The translations under genes and the position numbers were made by a program. Under the pieces are notes generated by a model. The model was not told the origin of the DNA and did not search any database. It saw only the letters and a program-made list of their open reading frames with translations. Shown piece after piece: positions 23,951 to 32,620 of a stretch of 64,000 nt of DNA; the stretch's first letter is position 1, and each line of letters begins with the position of its first letter. The stretch is from Hohaiivirga grylli (GTDB lineage Bacteria; Pseudomonadota; Alphaproteobacteria; Rhizobiales; Beijerinckiaceae), in assembly GCF_039655745.1 (NCBI RefSeq), contig NZ_JBBYXI010000001.1:372001-436000 (forward strand), given 5' to 3'.

Positions 23951-24945
23951 TGTTTCGGCTCGGTAAGGATAAAAAATTTCAGCGCATTCCATTGATTGCG
24001 GGCGCTGTTATTCTGGCTATCGCTTTACTCGTGTGGCTGCAAGGCTGGCAGTTTGGCAGTCAGACAGCCTTTCAGGGGTATGTTGAGGGTAACTTTGTCT
24101 ATGTTGCACCTGAAACAGCTGGCCGAATTGTAGCTTTAGAGGTTGAAGAGGGTTCAGATACGCAACAGGGGCAAAGTGCTTTTATTCTCAATACTGATAT
24201 TGAAAAAGCGCAGCGTGATGAGGCTGAAGCCAAACGCGCACAGGCGCAGGCCCAGTTAGATGATTTGCGCGCTGCGCAGCAGCGGCCTGAGCAGATTGCT
24301 GTTCTGAAAGCACAGGAAGATCAGGCCAAAGCACAGCGTGATCTGGCGCAGGCGGAACTGGATCGACAGACAAAACTGTTCCAGAAAGGTTATGCCTCAA
24401 AGGCGGCCTTGGATCAGGCCCAGACGACTTATGATCGAAGTGTTGCAGCATTTGAGGAGGCTCAGCGGCAGATTACGGCTTCCGAACTTGCGGCGCGTAC
24501 TGCAACAATTGCAGCAGCAGAGGCCGGTGTAAAGGCAGCAGAGGCAGGCCTAGTGCAGGCGCAGACAGCTCTTGATAAGCGTACAGTTTATATACCGCAG
24601 AATGGCCGGGTACAGGATGTATTTTTCAGGGTTGGCGAAGTTGTTAATGCTGGCCAGCCTGTGCTTTCAATCCTGCCACCGCAAAACATGAAATACCGTT
24701 TTTATGTTGCGGAAACAGCTTTGGCAAAATTCAGTCTTGGTCAAGAAGTTGCAATTGTGTGTGATGCCTGTCCGGATAATTTGAAAGCTAAAATCTCATT
24801 TATTTCCAAAGATGCTGAGTTTACGCCACCGGTTATCTTCTCTGATGAAGAAAGGGCTAAACTGGTTTTCAAAGTTGAAGCCCTGCCCGTCGTGCCGGTT
24901 GAATTACCAGTTGGTCTGCCAATCAAAGCACATACGGTGGAATGA
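23947..24945 (+). CDS. HlyD-family membrane fusion protein of the exporter
   Basis: 332 residues. One N-terminal membrane anchor (~residues 14-34), then a biotinyl-lipoyl-like segment (GRIVALEVEEGSDTQQGQ), a long Ala/Gln/Glu-rich alpha-helical hairpin (~80-200), the second lipoyl half (GRVQDVFFRVGEVVNAGQP) and a beta-barrel domain. This is the YbhG/YhiI type, which pairs with ABC-2 transporters. It would bridge the inner-membrane ABC pump to an outer-membrane channel such as TolC, which is not encoded here. It overlaps tetR and the ATPase gene by 4 bases each. Confidence 0.88.
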   Translation: MMFRLGKDKKFQRIPLIAGAVILAIALLVWLQGWQFGSQTAFQGYVEGNFVYVAPETAGRIVALEVEEGSDTQQGQSAFILNTDIEKAQRDEAEAKRAQAQAQLDDLRAAQQRPEQIAVLKAQEDQAKAQRDLAQAELDRQTKLFQKGYASKAALDQAQTTYDRSVAAFEEAQRQITASELAARTATIAAAEAGVKAAEAGLVQAQTALDKRTVYIPQNGRVQDVFFRVGEVVNAGQPVLSILPPQNMKYRFYVAETALAKFSLGQEVAIVCDACPDNLKAKISFISKDAEFTPPVIFSDEERAKLVFKVEALPVVPVELPVGLPIKAHTVE

Positions 24946-25889
24946 TCATGACAACACCAGCCTCGGATATTGTCATTGACGTTCACGGACTAACCAAGTC
25001 GTTCGGTGATAAGGTCGTGGTTAAAGACCTGTCGATGCAGGTTCGTAAAGGGTTGATCTATGGCTTCCTTGGCCCGAATGGGAGTGGGAAAACAACAACA
25101 ATCCGTATGTTATGCGGGTTGCTGACACCCGATGCCGGAAAGGGAACCTGCCTTGGTTATGATATTCTGACAGAGCAGAATGAGATCAAGCGACATGTCG
25201 GCTACATGACGCAGAAGTTCTCGCTCTATGCTGACCTTTCTATTCGAGAAAATCTGGAGTTTGTGGCACGGATACACCGGCTGGAAAATCCAGAAGAATC
25301 TGCACGTCAGGCGATTGAGCAACTTGGCCTTGAAAATCGGGCTGAGCAGCTTGCCGGACAACTCTCCGGTGGCTGGAAACAGCGGCTTGCCCTTGGGGCC
25401 TGTATTCTTCCAAAACCGCAGCTGCTTCTGCTTGATGAACCGACAGCCGGTGTTGACCCAAAAGCACGGCGTGAGTTCTGGGATGAAATTCATACTCTGG
25501 CGCATCAGGGGCTGACGGTACTGGTTTCAACACATTACATGGATGAAGCCGAACGGTGTCACGAGATCGCCTACATTGCATATGGTGACCTTCTGACGAA
25601 GGGTACTGTTTCCGAGGTTATTGCCGAGGCGAACCTTACAACATGGCAGGTCAGTGGTAGTGCAGATTCTCTGGCATCACTGGCTGAGCGTCTGAAGGGT
25701 ATGTCTGGCGTTGAAATGGTTGCGCCTTTCGGTTCCGTTTTGCATGTCAGTGGGCGCAATAAGACCGCCTTAGAAGAAACCGTTCGTAGCCTTGAGAAGC
25801 TTCCCGGGCTCGAATGGAAACCTGGAGAGCCAACACTTGAAGACGTGTTCATTGATTTGATGAGCCGCTCTCAGGATAACTTTCAGTGA
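24942..25889 (+). CDS. ABC-2 exporter ATPase
   Basis: 315 residues with Walker A GPNGSGKTT (about residue 46), Q-loop YMTQKFSLYADLS, signature LSGGWKQRLALG, Walker B LLLLDEPTAGVDP and switch His in STHYMDEA. The sequence belongs to the YbhF/RbbA/NatA-like group that powers ABC-2 permeases. The C-terminal ~90 residues match the small regulatory domain that ends many drug-export ATPases. Start ATG 24942 overlaps the HlyD stop; ATG 24948 is an alternative. Confidence 0.9.
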   Translation: MIMTTPASDIVIDVHGLTKSFGDKVVVKDLSMQVRKGLIYGFLGPNGSGKTTTIRMLCGLLTPDAGKGTCLGYDILTEQNEIKRHVGYMTQKFSLYADLSIRENLEFVARIHRLENPEESARQAIEQLGLENRAEQLAGQLSGGWKQRLALGACILPKPQLLLLDEPTAGVDPKARREFWDEIHTLAHQGLTVLVSTHYMDEAERCHEIAYIAYGDLLTKGTVSEVIAEANLTTWQVSGSADSLASLAERLKGMSGVEMVAPFGSVLHVSGRNKTALEETVRSLEKLPGLEWKPGEPTLEDVFIDLMSRSQDNFQ

Positions 25890-25897
25890 GGACTATC

Positions 25898-27052
25898 ATG
25901 CCAGACAAAAAAGCAGATAGACCGATCATCTCCTTCCGGTGTTTCTACGCCATGTTTGTGAAGGAATTTATACAGCTCAAACGAGACCGGATTACGTTTG
26001 CGTCGATGGTTTTCATCCCGCTGTTTCTGCTGCTGCTGTTTGGTTATGCCATCAATAACGACCCGAAGTATCTGCCAACTGCTATTCTGAATATGGATAA
26101 CAGCCCGTTTGCACGTTCTGCAGTCGCTGCGATGCATACCAGTAGCTATTTCAGGATCACACAGGTTGCTTCAACTGAGGAGGAGCTAGATCACCTGATA
26201 ACCTCGGGCAAAGTTCAGTTTGGGGTGCAGATACCTGCTAACTTTGGGCGTGATATCGTACGGGGTGAGCGCCCCTCCATGCTGGTTATTGCCGATGCAA
26301 CAGATCCCGTTGCATCTGCCGGGGCAATCTCTGCCGTGCAGGGTTTGGCCAGTACTGTTTTCTCACGCGAGCTGAATGGGCCACTGGCTTATCTGCAACC
26401 TCAGGTATTGAAGTATGATCTCAATATTCAGAAGCGGTATAATCCAAGCGGTACAACACGGCTGAATATTGTACCGGGATTGATGGGTGTCATTCTGACA
26501 CTGACCATGCTGATTTTTACGGCTCTTTCAGTGACACGTGAGCTTGAGCGTGGGACGATGGAAACATTGCTTGCCATGCCCATTACACCCGTTGAAATCA
26601 TGCTTGGTAAAATCGCACCTTATGTCGTTATGGGTGCGGTTGAGATGTTTATTATTCTGGTTGCCGCAAGGTTGCTTTTCGGTATCCCGATTACGGGTAG
26701 CCTGTTGCTTCTGATAACGCTGACAGTGTTGTTCATCATTGCCAATCTATCCGTTGGATACACCTTTTCGACCGTTGCCAGTAATCAGTTGCAGGCGATG
26801 CAGATGTCGTTCTTCTTCTTTCTGCCGAATATCCTGCTTTCAGGCTTCATGTTCCCGTTCCGGGGTATGCCTGTCTGGGCGCAATGGGTTGGCGATGTGT
26901 TGCCATTGACCCATTACATCCGCATTGTTCGGGGTATTATGCTGAAGGGCGCAACATTTGCTGATGTCAGCTCAGCTGCCATTGCCCTGTTGGTGTTTAC
27001 GCTTGCGGCAATGGCTCTGGCTCTGGCGCGTTTCCGCCAGACGCTGGATTGA
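25898..27052 (+). CDS. ABC-2 type exporter permease
   Basis: About 384 residues. One membrane helix near the N-terminus (FIPLFLLLLFGYAI), a ~150-residue extracytoplasmic domain, then five helices at the C-terminal half, with ERGTMETLLAMPITP between them: the standard YbhS/YhhJ layout. ATG 25898 has GAGG 7 bases upstream; GTG 25886, overlapping the ATPase stop, is possible. Only one permease gene is present, so it would act as a homodimer, unlike YbhS/YbhR heterodimers. Together with the HlyD protein it probably exports drugs or other amphipathic compounds. Confidence 0.88.
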   Translation: MPDKKADRPIISFRCFYAMFVKEFIQLKRDRITFASMVFIPLFLLLLFGYAINNDPKYLPTAILNMDNSPFARSAVAAMHTSSYFRITQVASTEEELDHLITSGKVQFGVQIPANFGRDIVRGERPSMLVIADATDPVASAGAISAVQGLASTVFSRELNGPLAYLQPQVLKYDLNIQKRYNPSGTTRLNIVPGLMGVILTLTMLIFTALSVTRELERGTMETLLAMPITPVEIMLGKIAPYVVMGAVEMFIILVAARLLFGIPITGSLLLLITLTVLFIIANLSVGYTFSTVASNQLQAMQMSFFFFLPNILLSGFMFPFRGMPVWAQWVGDVLPLTHYIRIVRGIMLKGATFADVSSAAIALLVFTLAAMALALARFRQTLD

Positions 27053-27055
27053 TTG

Positions 27056-28552
27056 TCATTCAGGCATAGCTGGCGGATGAACCTGTGTTCTGTTGATCAG
27101 GGGCTTTTCTTCCATGATCAGCAGAAATAGGAAAGACAGGGCAAAACCAACAAATGCAGCTGCGAAAATAAAGCTGAAGGATTGGGTCAGCGCTTCCCTG
27201 TTGCCTGCTAATGCGCCCGCCAGATTCTCAAGAGTTGTCCCTGAACTGGCTTTACTGCCACCAAGAATGATTGCGCCAAAGAGAGCGACGATCAGTGCTC
27301 CGCCGAGGGAGCGAAAGAAGTTGCCTGTTGCAGTTGCTGTGCCCAGCTGATGCAGAGGAACGGCGTTCTGAATGGCCACTGTCGAGACAGGGAAGAGTGT
27401 TCCCAAACCCATTGACATTAAAGCCAAGACGATTTCCAGAGCGATAAAGTTTATGTCTGAAGCGTAAAAGGCCAAAAGTAATGAGCCTGCCATTGAGAAG
27501 CAGAGACCAATCAGGGAAATGCGTTTGTAGTGCACGCGTTTTGTCATGGTTCGGCCAGAAAGCTGCGCACCAAAGACAGACCCAATCATTAATGGAATAA
27601 GGGCAAGGCCTGAATGGCTCGCTGAAAATCCACGATCCACTTCGAAGAATATGGGTAAGTAGATGGAAAGGCCAATATAGGTGCCAACGCCACAACAGGC
27701 GGATAATACCCCCATACGGACGACCTTGTTGTTCAGAACTTCCGGTGGGATGAGTGGCTCATGGGCAAATTTCAGCCGGGCAGCGAATAATAGCCAGAGA
27801 ACAAGTGAGCTGCCAATCAATGCCTGGATTTCAAATGACAGCCAAGCATAGCGAATGCCACCCCAGTTTAGCGTCAGGAGCAGCAGGATTGTGGCTACCA
27901 TCATGGTGATGGCACCAAGAAAGTCGAGTGAACGGGGTTTGTCGTGCCGGGGTAGCCTTTTAAGGCGCGTGTTCGTGATGAAGAAAGCAATGGCGCCAAG
28001 TGGGATATTGATCCAGAAGATCATCGTCCAGTGAAGATATTCTGCGAAAAAGCCACCCAGAACAGGGCCGAGTAAACTGGAAGAAGCAAAGACGATGGCA
28101 AAGTAAGCCTGATAACGTCCGCGCTCTGGTGGTGGAATAACATCACCAATGATGGTTTGGGCAATAGAGATGAGACCACCGCCTCCAAGCCCCTGAAGGC
28201 CACGGGCAAGGATGAGCATGAACATGCTGTTTGCTACTGCGCAGAGTATCGATGCTGCCACAAAGGTTACAAGGGCTACCAGCATGGTAATTCTGCGGCC
28301 CTTGATATCGGCAAATTTCCCATAGAGCGGAGTCACGGCTGTTGAGGTCAGCAGATAAATAGTGACAACCCATGGCAGATGCTCAAAATCATGAAGGTCA
28401 GCGCCAATTGTTGGCATGGCGGTTGCAATGATTGTCTGATCCAGCGAGGCGACAAACATGGCAAGCATGACACCAATCAGGATTGATTTGATATCTTTAC
28501 GGTCAAGCTGCTGAGGCTGTTTAACTTCCGAATTCTCAGGCATTTTGTTCAT
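27056..28552 (-). CDS. DHA2-family (EmrB/QacA) multidrug MFS transporter
   Basis: 498 residues from ATG 28552 (a TTG four codons upstream also opens the frame). Fourteen hydrophobic segments are visible. The DHA2 signature LDQTIIATAMPTI is in TM1 and GKFADIKGRR is the MFS motif A loop between TM2 and TM3. Such proton antiporters export lipophilic drugs or dyes. The gene converges on the ABC exporter, with 3 bases between stops, but has its own divergent promoter region, so shared control by TetR is not evident. No EmrA partner is next to it. Confidence 0.9.
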   Translation of the reverse strand: MNKMPENSEVKQPQQLDRKDIKSILIGVMLAMFVASLDQTIIATAMPTIGADLHDFEHLPWVVTIYLLTSTAVTPLYGKFADIKGRRITMLVALVTFVAASILCAVANSMFMLILARGLQGLGGGGLISIAQTIIGDVIPPPERGRYQAYFAIVFASSSLLGPVLGGFFAEYLHWTMIFWINIPLGAIAFFITNTRLKRLPRHDKPRSLDFLGAITMMVATILLLLTLNWGGIRYAWLSFEIQALIGSSLVLWLLFAARLKFAHEPLIPPEVLNNKVVRMGVLSACCGVGTYIGLSIYLPIFFEVDRGFSASHSGLALIPLMIGSVFGAQLSGRTMTKRVHYKRISLIGLCFSMAGSLLLAFYASDINFIALEIVLALMSMGLGTLFPVSTVAIQNAVPLHQLGTATATGNFFRSLGGALIVALFGAIILGGSKASSGTTLENLAGALAGNREALTQSFSFIFAAAFVGFALSFLFLLIMEEKPLINRTQVHPPAMPE

Positions 28553-28621
28553 GTTTCGCGTCAATGTCGCGGGAAATATAGACCATTTCAGAAACGACCC
28601 TTATATGTCTATCTCATGATG

Positions 28622-28651
28622 ACATGACATACTAAGTCTGAATTGTCATGT
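28622..28651. promoter_or_regulatory. Inverted repeat in the MFS-recX divergent region
   Basis: A perfect 8-bp dyad, ACATGACA (28622-28629) and TGTCATGT (28644-28651), with a 14-base spacer, lies about 70 bases upstream of the MFS gene and 57 bases before recX. It could be an operator for either gene. No alphaproteobacterial LexA box (GTTC-N7-GTTC) was seen in front of recX. Confidence 0.35.
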
Positions 28652-28707
28652 GACTAAATTTAAAAATGCTTTAAATTTCAAATGTGGTATTCGGTAGATT
28701 AGATAAT

Positions 28708-29256
28708 ATGAATATGGCTCCCGATAAGGAAAAAAAGAAGAAAGTTCCGAAGGAGGTTTCGCAGACCTACCTCGAACGGGCCGCTATGGATTATCTGGGT
28801 AAATATGCTTCATCAACTGAAAACCTGCGCAGGGTTTTACGCCGAAAAGTAATGCGGCGATGCCAACTGCGTGAGGAAGAGCCGCACTCATATTACGAGA
28901 TGGTTGATACTGTTGTTGCCAAGGTCGTTCGCATTGGTTTGATAGATGATAAAATCTATACTGAAGCGAAAGTTGCCAGCCTGAGGCGCAAAGGAAATTC
29001 CAGTCGTCTTATTCAGGCCAAGCTATCTGCCAAGGGCTTGAATAAGGACGATATTGGTCAGGCTGTTTCTGAGTCAGAGATTGATGAAATTGATGCAGCC
29101 CGCAGGCTGGTGAAACGACGGCGCCTTGGTCCTTATCGTTTGCAGAATAGGCGTGAGTTTCAGGATAAGGATATTGCCGTGCTGGCACGTGCCGGGTTTT
29201 CTTTCTCGGTGGCTTATAATGTTATTACGGAAAATTCTGAAAATTCCGGTGATTAA
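28708..29256 (+). CDS. recX: Regulatory protein RecX
   Basis: 182 residues from ATG 28708 (GTG 28684 would add eight). The Lys-rich start is followed by three repeats of the RecX three-helix motif: YLERAAMDYLGKYASSTENLRRVLRRKV, LIDDKIYTEAKVASLRRKGNSSRLIQAKLSAKGL and a C-terminal repeat ending VLARAGFSFSVAYNVI (each described as segments). RecX caps RecA filaments and limits recombinase activity. Length is normal. In many bacteria it lies beside recA; here it precedes a penicillin-binding protein gene with 150+ bases between, so it is probably a separate unit. Confidence 0.88.
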   Translation: MNMAPDKEKKKKVPKEVSQTYLERAAMDYLGKYASSTENLRRVLRRKVMRRCQLREEEPHSYYEMVDTVVAKVVRIGLIDDKIYTEAKVASLRRKGNSSRLIQAKLSAKGLNKDDIGQAVSESEIDEIDAARRLVKRRRLGPYRLQNRREFQDKDIAVLARAGFSFSVAYNVITENSENSGD

Positions 29257-29521
29257 TGCCTTTTAAGCTGCGTAGATAAATTTTGCTTTAACCGCTCTTT
29301 AAACTGCCATAATTAAGGTGCCTTTGCCTGAGTATGCCGTTTTGTGCGGCGAAATCAGCACGCCTGCATCAAAGATGCATATTGGGGATGAGTAAAAGCC
29401 TATGACGGCAAACGGACGTGAACGGCGGGAACCGGTATTTGGAAGACCAGAACCAGACCATCAGCATGATGAGTCTGCGTTGAATATCGGCTTGTCCCGG
29501 CAGGATCGTGCTGGAGGGGAA

Positions 29522-31552
29522 ATGGCGCGACCAGTAAGCCGACGCAGTTCTACGAATGACAGTAAAAAGCCTTTGAAGAAAACTTCAAAACCAAGGCGGG
29601 CGAAGAAGCCGCGCAAGCGCCGCTCAATTCTTGGGCGTATGTTCTATACGCTGTTTGTCCTCGGCTTGTGGTGCTTGTTGGGTGTTGCAGGTGTTGTTGC
29701 CTATTATGCTTCTCAACTACCACCTATTGACCAGCTGACGGTACCAAGACGCCCACCGAATATTGCTATTCTGGCTGCTGATGGCTCACTGATTACCAAC
29801 CGCGGTGAAACAGGTGGTCGTGAAGTTTCGATTAAAGAGCTGCCATCCTATGTGCCGAAAGCTTTCGTGGCTATTGAAGACCGTCGCTTCTACAGCCACT
29901 TCGGTATTGACCCGATGGGGCTTGGCCGGGCGGTTATCAGTAATGTCTCTGGTGGTTTAAGACAGGGGGCTTCGACGCTGACCCAGCAGTTGGCAAAGAA
30001 CCTCTTTCTGACTCCGGAGCGAACAGCCTCACGTAAGATTCAGGAAGCCATTCTCGCACTTTGGCTTGAGCGTAAGTACACAAAAGATCAGATTCTGGAG
30101 CTTTACCTGAACCGGGTTTACTTCGGTGCTGGTGCCTTTGGTGTTGAGGCGGCTGCGCGTCGTTATTACAACAAACCTGCCAAGGAACTGACACTCTCAG
30201 AGGCTGCTGTTATTGCGGGCCTTGTTCAGGCGCCATCACGTCTTGCACCTAACCGTAACCCGAAAGGGGCGCAGGGTCGTGCAACAATCGTGCTGAAATA
30301 TATGCGCGAACTTGGTTTCATCAATCAGGCGCAGGCAGATGCAGCACTTGCCAATCCGGCAAAACTCAACCGGGCAGGCAGTAACGATTCTGCCAATTAT
30401 GCTGCTGATTTTGTGATGGATGTGCTGGATGACTTCATTGGTGAATTTGATCAGGATATCATTGTCCAGACATCAATTGACCTGAGGATGCAACGTGCTG
30501 CCGCAAAGGCCGTTACAGAGACGCTTACGGCCAAAGGCGCGCAGTTTAATGTCAGTCAGGCGGCCCTTGTCTCCATCACACCAGAAGGTGCTTTGAAGGC
30601 GCTTGTTGGTGGTAAATCATATGAAGAGAGCCAGTATAACCGTGCAACGACAGGCCGACGCCAGCCTGGTTCAGCTTTTAAGCCGTTTGTTTATCTGACG
30701 GCTATGGAATACGGCATGACGCCGGCAACAGTCATTGAAGACGGCCCGGTTAACTATCGTGGCTGGAGTCCGCAAAACTATAGCCGCCGTTATAGTGGCC
30801 CGGTACAACTGCGTGATGCATTGGCCTTTTCGCTGAATACCATTGCAGCCAAGCTGATCATTGAAGTTGGGCCGCGTAATGTCATCAAGACAGCTCAGCG
30901 ACTTGGTATCAATTCACCCCTTGAGCCTGTGCCATCTCTGGCACTTGGTGTCTCTGATGTCTCATTGATGGAAATGACAAGCGCTTATGCTGCTTTTGCC
31001 AATGGTGGCTTTGGTGTCATTCCTTATGTGATTGAGACTGTGAAGAGTGCAGCTAACGGCAAGCTGCTTTATCAGCGTCCTCCGACCTCAGGTAAGCTTG
31101 GTCGCGTCATGTCGCCTGAAAATCAGGCAGAAATGATTGATATGATGCATAATTCCTTCGCGATTGGCTCATCCCGGAATGCGAGTGTTCCCGGTTGGGA
31201 TCTTGCTGGCAAGACCGGAACAACGCAGGCTTACAAAGATGCCTGGATGATGGGTTTCTCATCAACACTGGTAACAGGTGTCTGGATGGGGAATGATACA
31301 GGTGAGCTGACCAAACGCCTGACAGGTAGTGGCTTGCCAGCTGAAATCTGGAAGAAGTACATGACGGATGCTCTGGCTACCCAGACACCAAAACCGTTAA
31401 TTGGTGCTGGCTGGCAACCAAACGGTAATACGTCGCCATCGTTCTTCGGAACGGGTGGAGGAGATGTGCCTCCGCAGGGTATGCCGCAGCAGGCACCTCG
31501 CCAGCAGCGTCAGGATCGTAACTTCTTCGAACGCCTCTTCGGCGTTGATTAA
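29522..31552 (+). CDS. Class A penicillin-binding protein (glycosyltransferase/transpeptidase)
   Basis: 676 residues from ATG 29522, chosen because GGAGGGGAA directly precedes it; the frame is open from ATG 29402 but that start lacks a ribosome site. A very basic cytoplasmic tail (to ~38), a membrane anchor (~45-68), a GT51 glycosyltransferase domain with EDRRFYSHFGID and ASTLTQQLAKNL, and a transpeptidase domain with SxxK (GSAFKP), SLN (FSLNTIA) and KTGTT motifs. It polymerises and cross-links peptidoglycan. The C-terminus is Pro/Gln-rich. It looks like the PBP1-type enzymes of rhizobia. Confidence 0.93.
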   Translation: MARPVSRRSSTNDSKKPLKKTSKPRRAKKPRKRRSILGRMFYTLFVLGLWCLLGVAGVVAYYASQLPPIDQLTVPRRPPNIAILAADGSLITNRGETGGREVSIKELPSYVPKAFVAIEDRRFYSHFGIDPMGLGRAVISNVSGGLRQGASTLTQQLAKNLFLTPERTASRKIQEAILALWLERKYTKDQILELYLNRVYFGAGAFGVEAAARRYYNKPAKELTLSEAAVIAGLVQAPSRLAPNRNPKGAQGRATIVLKYMRELGFINQAQADAALANPAKLNRAGSNDSANYAADFVMDVLDDFIGEFDQDIIVQTSIDLRMQRAAAKAVTETLTAKGAQFNVSQAALVSITPEGALKALVGGKSYEESQYNRATTGRRQPGSAFKPFVYLTAMEYGMTPATVIEDGPVNYRGWSPQNYSRRYSGPVQLRDALAFSLNTIAAKLIIEVGPRNVIKTAQRLGINSPLEPVPSLALGVSDVSLMEMTSAYAAFANGGFGVIPYVIETVKSAANGKLLYQRPPTSGKLGRVMSPENQAEMIDMMHNSFAIGSSRNASVPGWDLAGKTGTTQAYKDAWMMGFSSTLVTGVWMGNDTGELTKRLTGSGLPAEIWKKYMTDALATQTPKPLIGAGWQPNGNTSPSFFGTGGGDVPPQGMPQQAPRQQRQDRNFFERLFGVD

Positions 31553-31558
31553 GAGTTT

Positions 31559-31581
31559 CCCCCTGATGCTATATCAGGGGG
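31559..31581 (+). terminator. Hairpin terminator after the PBP gene
   Basis: CCCCCTGAT/ATCAGGGGG with a 5-base loop starts 7 bases after the PBP stop codon. It is GC-rich and perfect, but there is no T-run after it, so it may be an attenuating or Rho-assisted hairpin. Confidence 0.55.
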
Positions 31582-31602
31582 GGAAGACACGCAGTATAAC
31601 GG

Positions 31603-31620
31603 CTGCCATATCATTGTCAC
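31603..31620 (+). promoter_or_regulatory. Pho-box-like site upstream of olsB
   Basis: CTGCCAT-ATCA-TTGTCAC matches the PhoB consensus (two 7-bp direct repeats CTGTCAT separated by 4 bases) at 15 of 18 positions by eye. It lies about 125 bases before the olsB start. Ornithine lipids replace phospholipids under phosphate limitation in rhizobia, so PhoB control of olsB would make sense. Confidence 0.5.
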
Positions 31621-31744
31621 AGAATCTGCACAGATTATGATGCATTGCATACCGATTGAATAATCGGTGTGAAAGAACGTGTTTTTGACCGATTTTGAAT
31701 AGATTTGTGTGATAAGTCTATGAGACGGTCACCTGGAAGCAACA

Positions 31745-32620
31745 ATGACAAATACTACCCATAATAAAACAATGAAAATTCTCTCTGGTCTGGATTCTGC
31801 CGGACAGCCTCTTCCTGAAGAAATGCTTTTTCTTGGGCGGATTGGGCCACTCGAAGTCAGAATGGCGACAACTCTGGAAGAGCTGTATGAATCCCAGAGA
31901 CTGCGGTTTGAGATTTTTTATGGTGAAATGTCAGCTGTTGTCACCGATGAGGTTGTCCAGACAGGTCTTGATGCGGATGCATATGATGAAATATGTGACC
32001 ATCTGCTGGTGCTTGACCATTCCCGTGAGGTAGATGGTAAGCCAGCTGTCGTTGGAACATATCGCCTGCTGCGTCAGGAAATTGCCAATAAATATCTTGG
32101 CTTCTATACCGCCTCAGAATTCAATGTCGGGCCATTGATTGCAGCAAATCCTGATCTCAACTTCCTTGAGCTTGGGCGCTCATGCGTCATGAAGGAGTAC
32201 CGGGATAAGCGAACGGTTGAACTGCTATGGCAGGGCATCTGGAATTATGTACGTCGCAACAAGCTTGATGTAATGTTCGGCTGTGCCAGTCTTGAAGGTG
32301 TTAATCCGCAGGACAATGCTTTGCCTCTAAGCTTTCTGCACCATTTTGCCTCTTCTCCGGAAGAGTGGAAAGTGCGGGCTCTTGATGAACGTTTCGTCGA
32401 CATGAACATGATGGCGAAAGAAGAAATCAATCCCAAGCATGCATTGCATGAACTACCACCCATGGTGAAAGGCTACCTGCGTCTTGGTGCGAGCTTTGGT
32501 GAGGGTGCCGTTGTTGATTATGATTTTGGAACGACAGATGTTCTGGTGATGCTGCCGGTTTCAGCTATCAACCCACGTTATCTGACTTACTTCAACGAAA
32601 CAGGTGAAGTTATTGTCTAA
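31745..32620 (+). CDS. olsB: Ornithine N-acyltransferase OlsB
   Basis: 291 residues. The N-terminal part carries the hemolysin/OlsB acyltransferase pattern: ESQRLRFEIFYGEM, then CDHLLVLD, VVGTYRLLR, and ELGRSCVMKEYR-like block near residue 140, all typical of GNAT-fold OlsB proteins. It transfers a 3-hydroxyacyl group from acyl-carrier protein to ornithine to form lyso-ornithine lipid; OlsA then adds the second acyl chain, but no olsA gene is beside it. ATG 31745 has GGAAG 6 bases upstream. The 190-base region before it carries the PBP terminator, the Pho-box-like site and a 7-bp hairpin at 31651-31668. Its stop overlaps the convergent queG stop by 4 bases. Confidence 0.85.
   Translation: MTNTTHNKTMKILSGLDSAGQPLPEEMLFLGRIGPLEVRMATTLEELYESQRLRFEIFYGEMSAVVTDEVVQTGLDADAYDEICDHLLVLDHSREVDGKPAVVGTYRLLRQEIANKYLGFYTASEFNVGPLIAANPDLNFLELGRSCVMKEYRDKRTVELLWQGIWNYVRRNKLDVMFGCASLEGVNPQDNALPLSFLHHFASSPEEWKVRALDERFVDMNMMAKEEINPKHALHELPPMVKGYLRLGASFGEGAVVDYDFGTTDVLVMLPVSAINPRYLTYFNETGEVIV

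Noticed and set aside
28565..28707. LexA (SOS) box before recX
   Set aside because: No GTTC-N7-GTTC was found in the divergent region.
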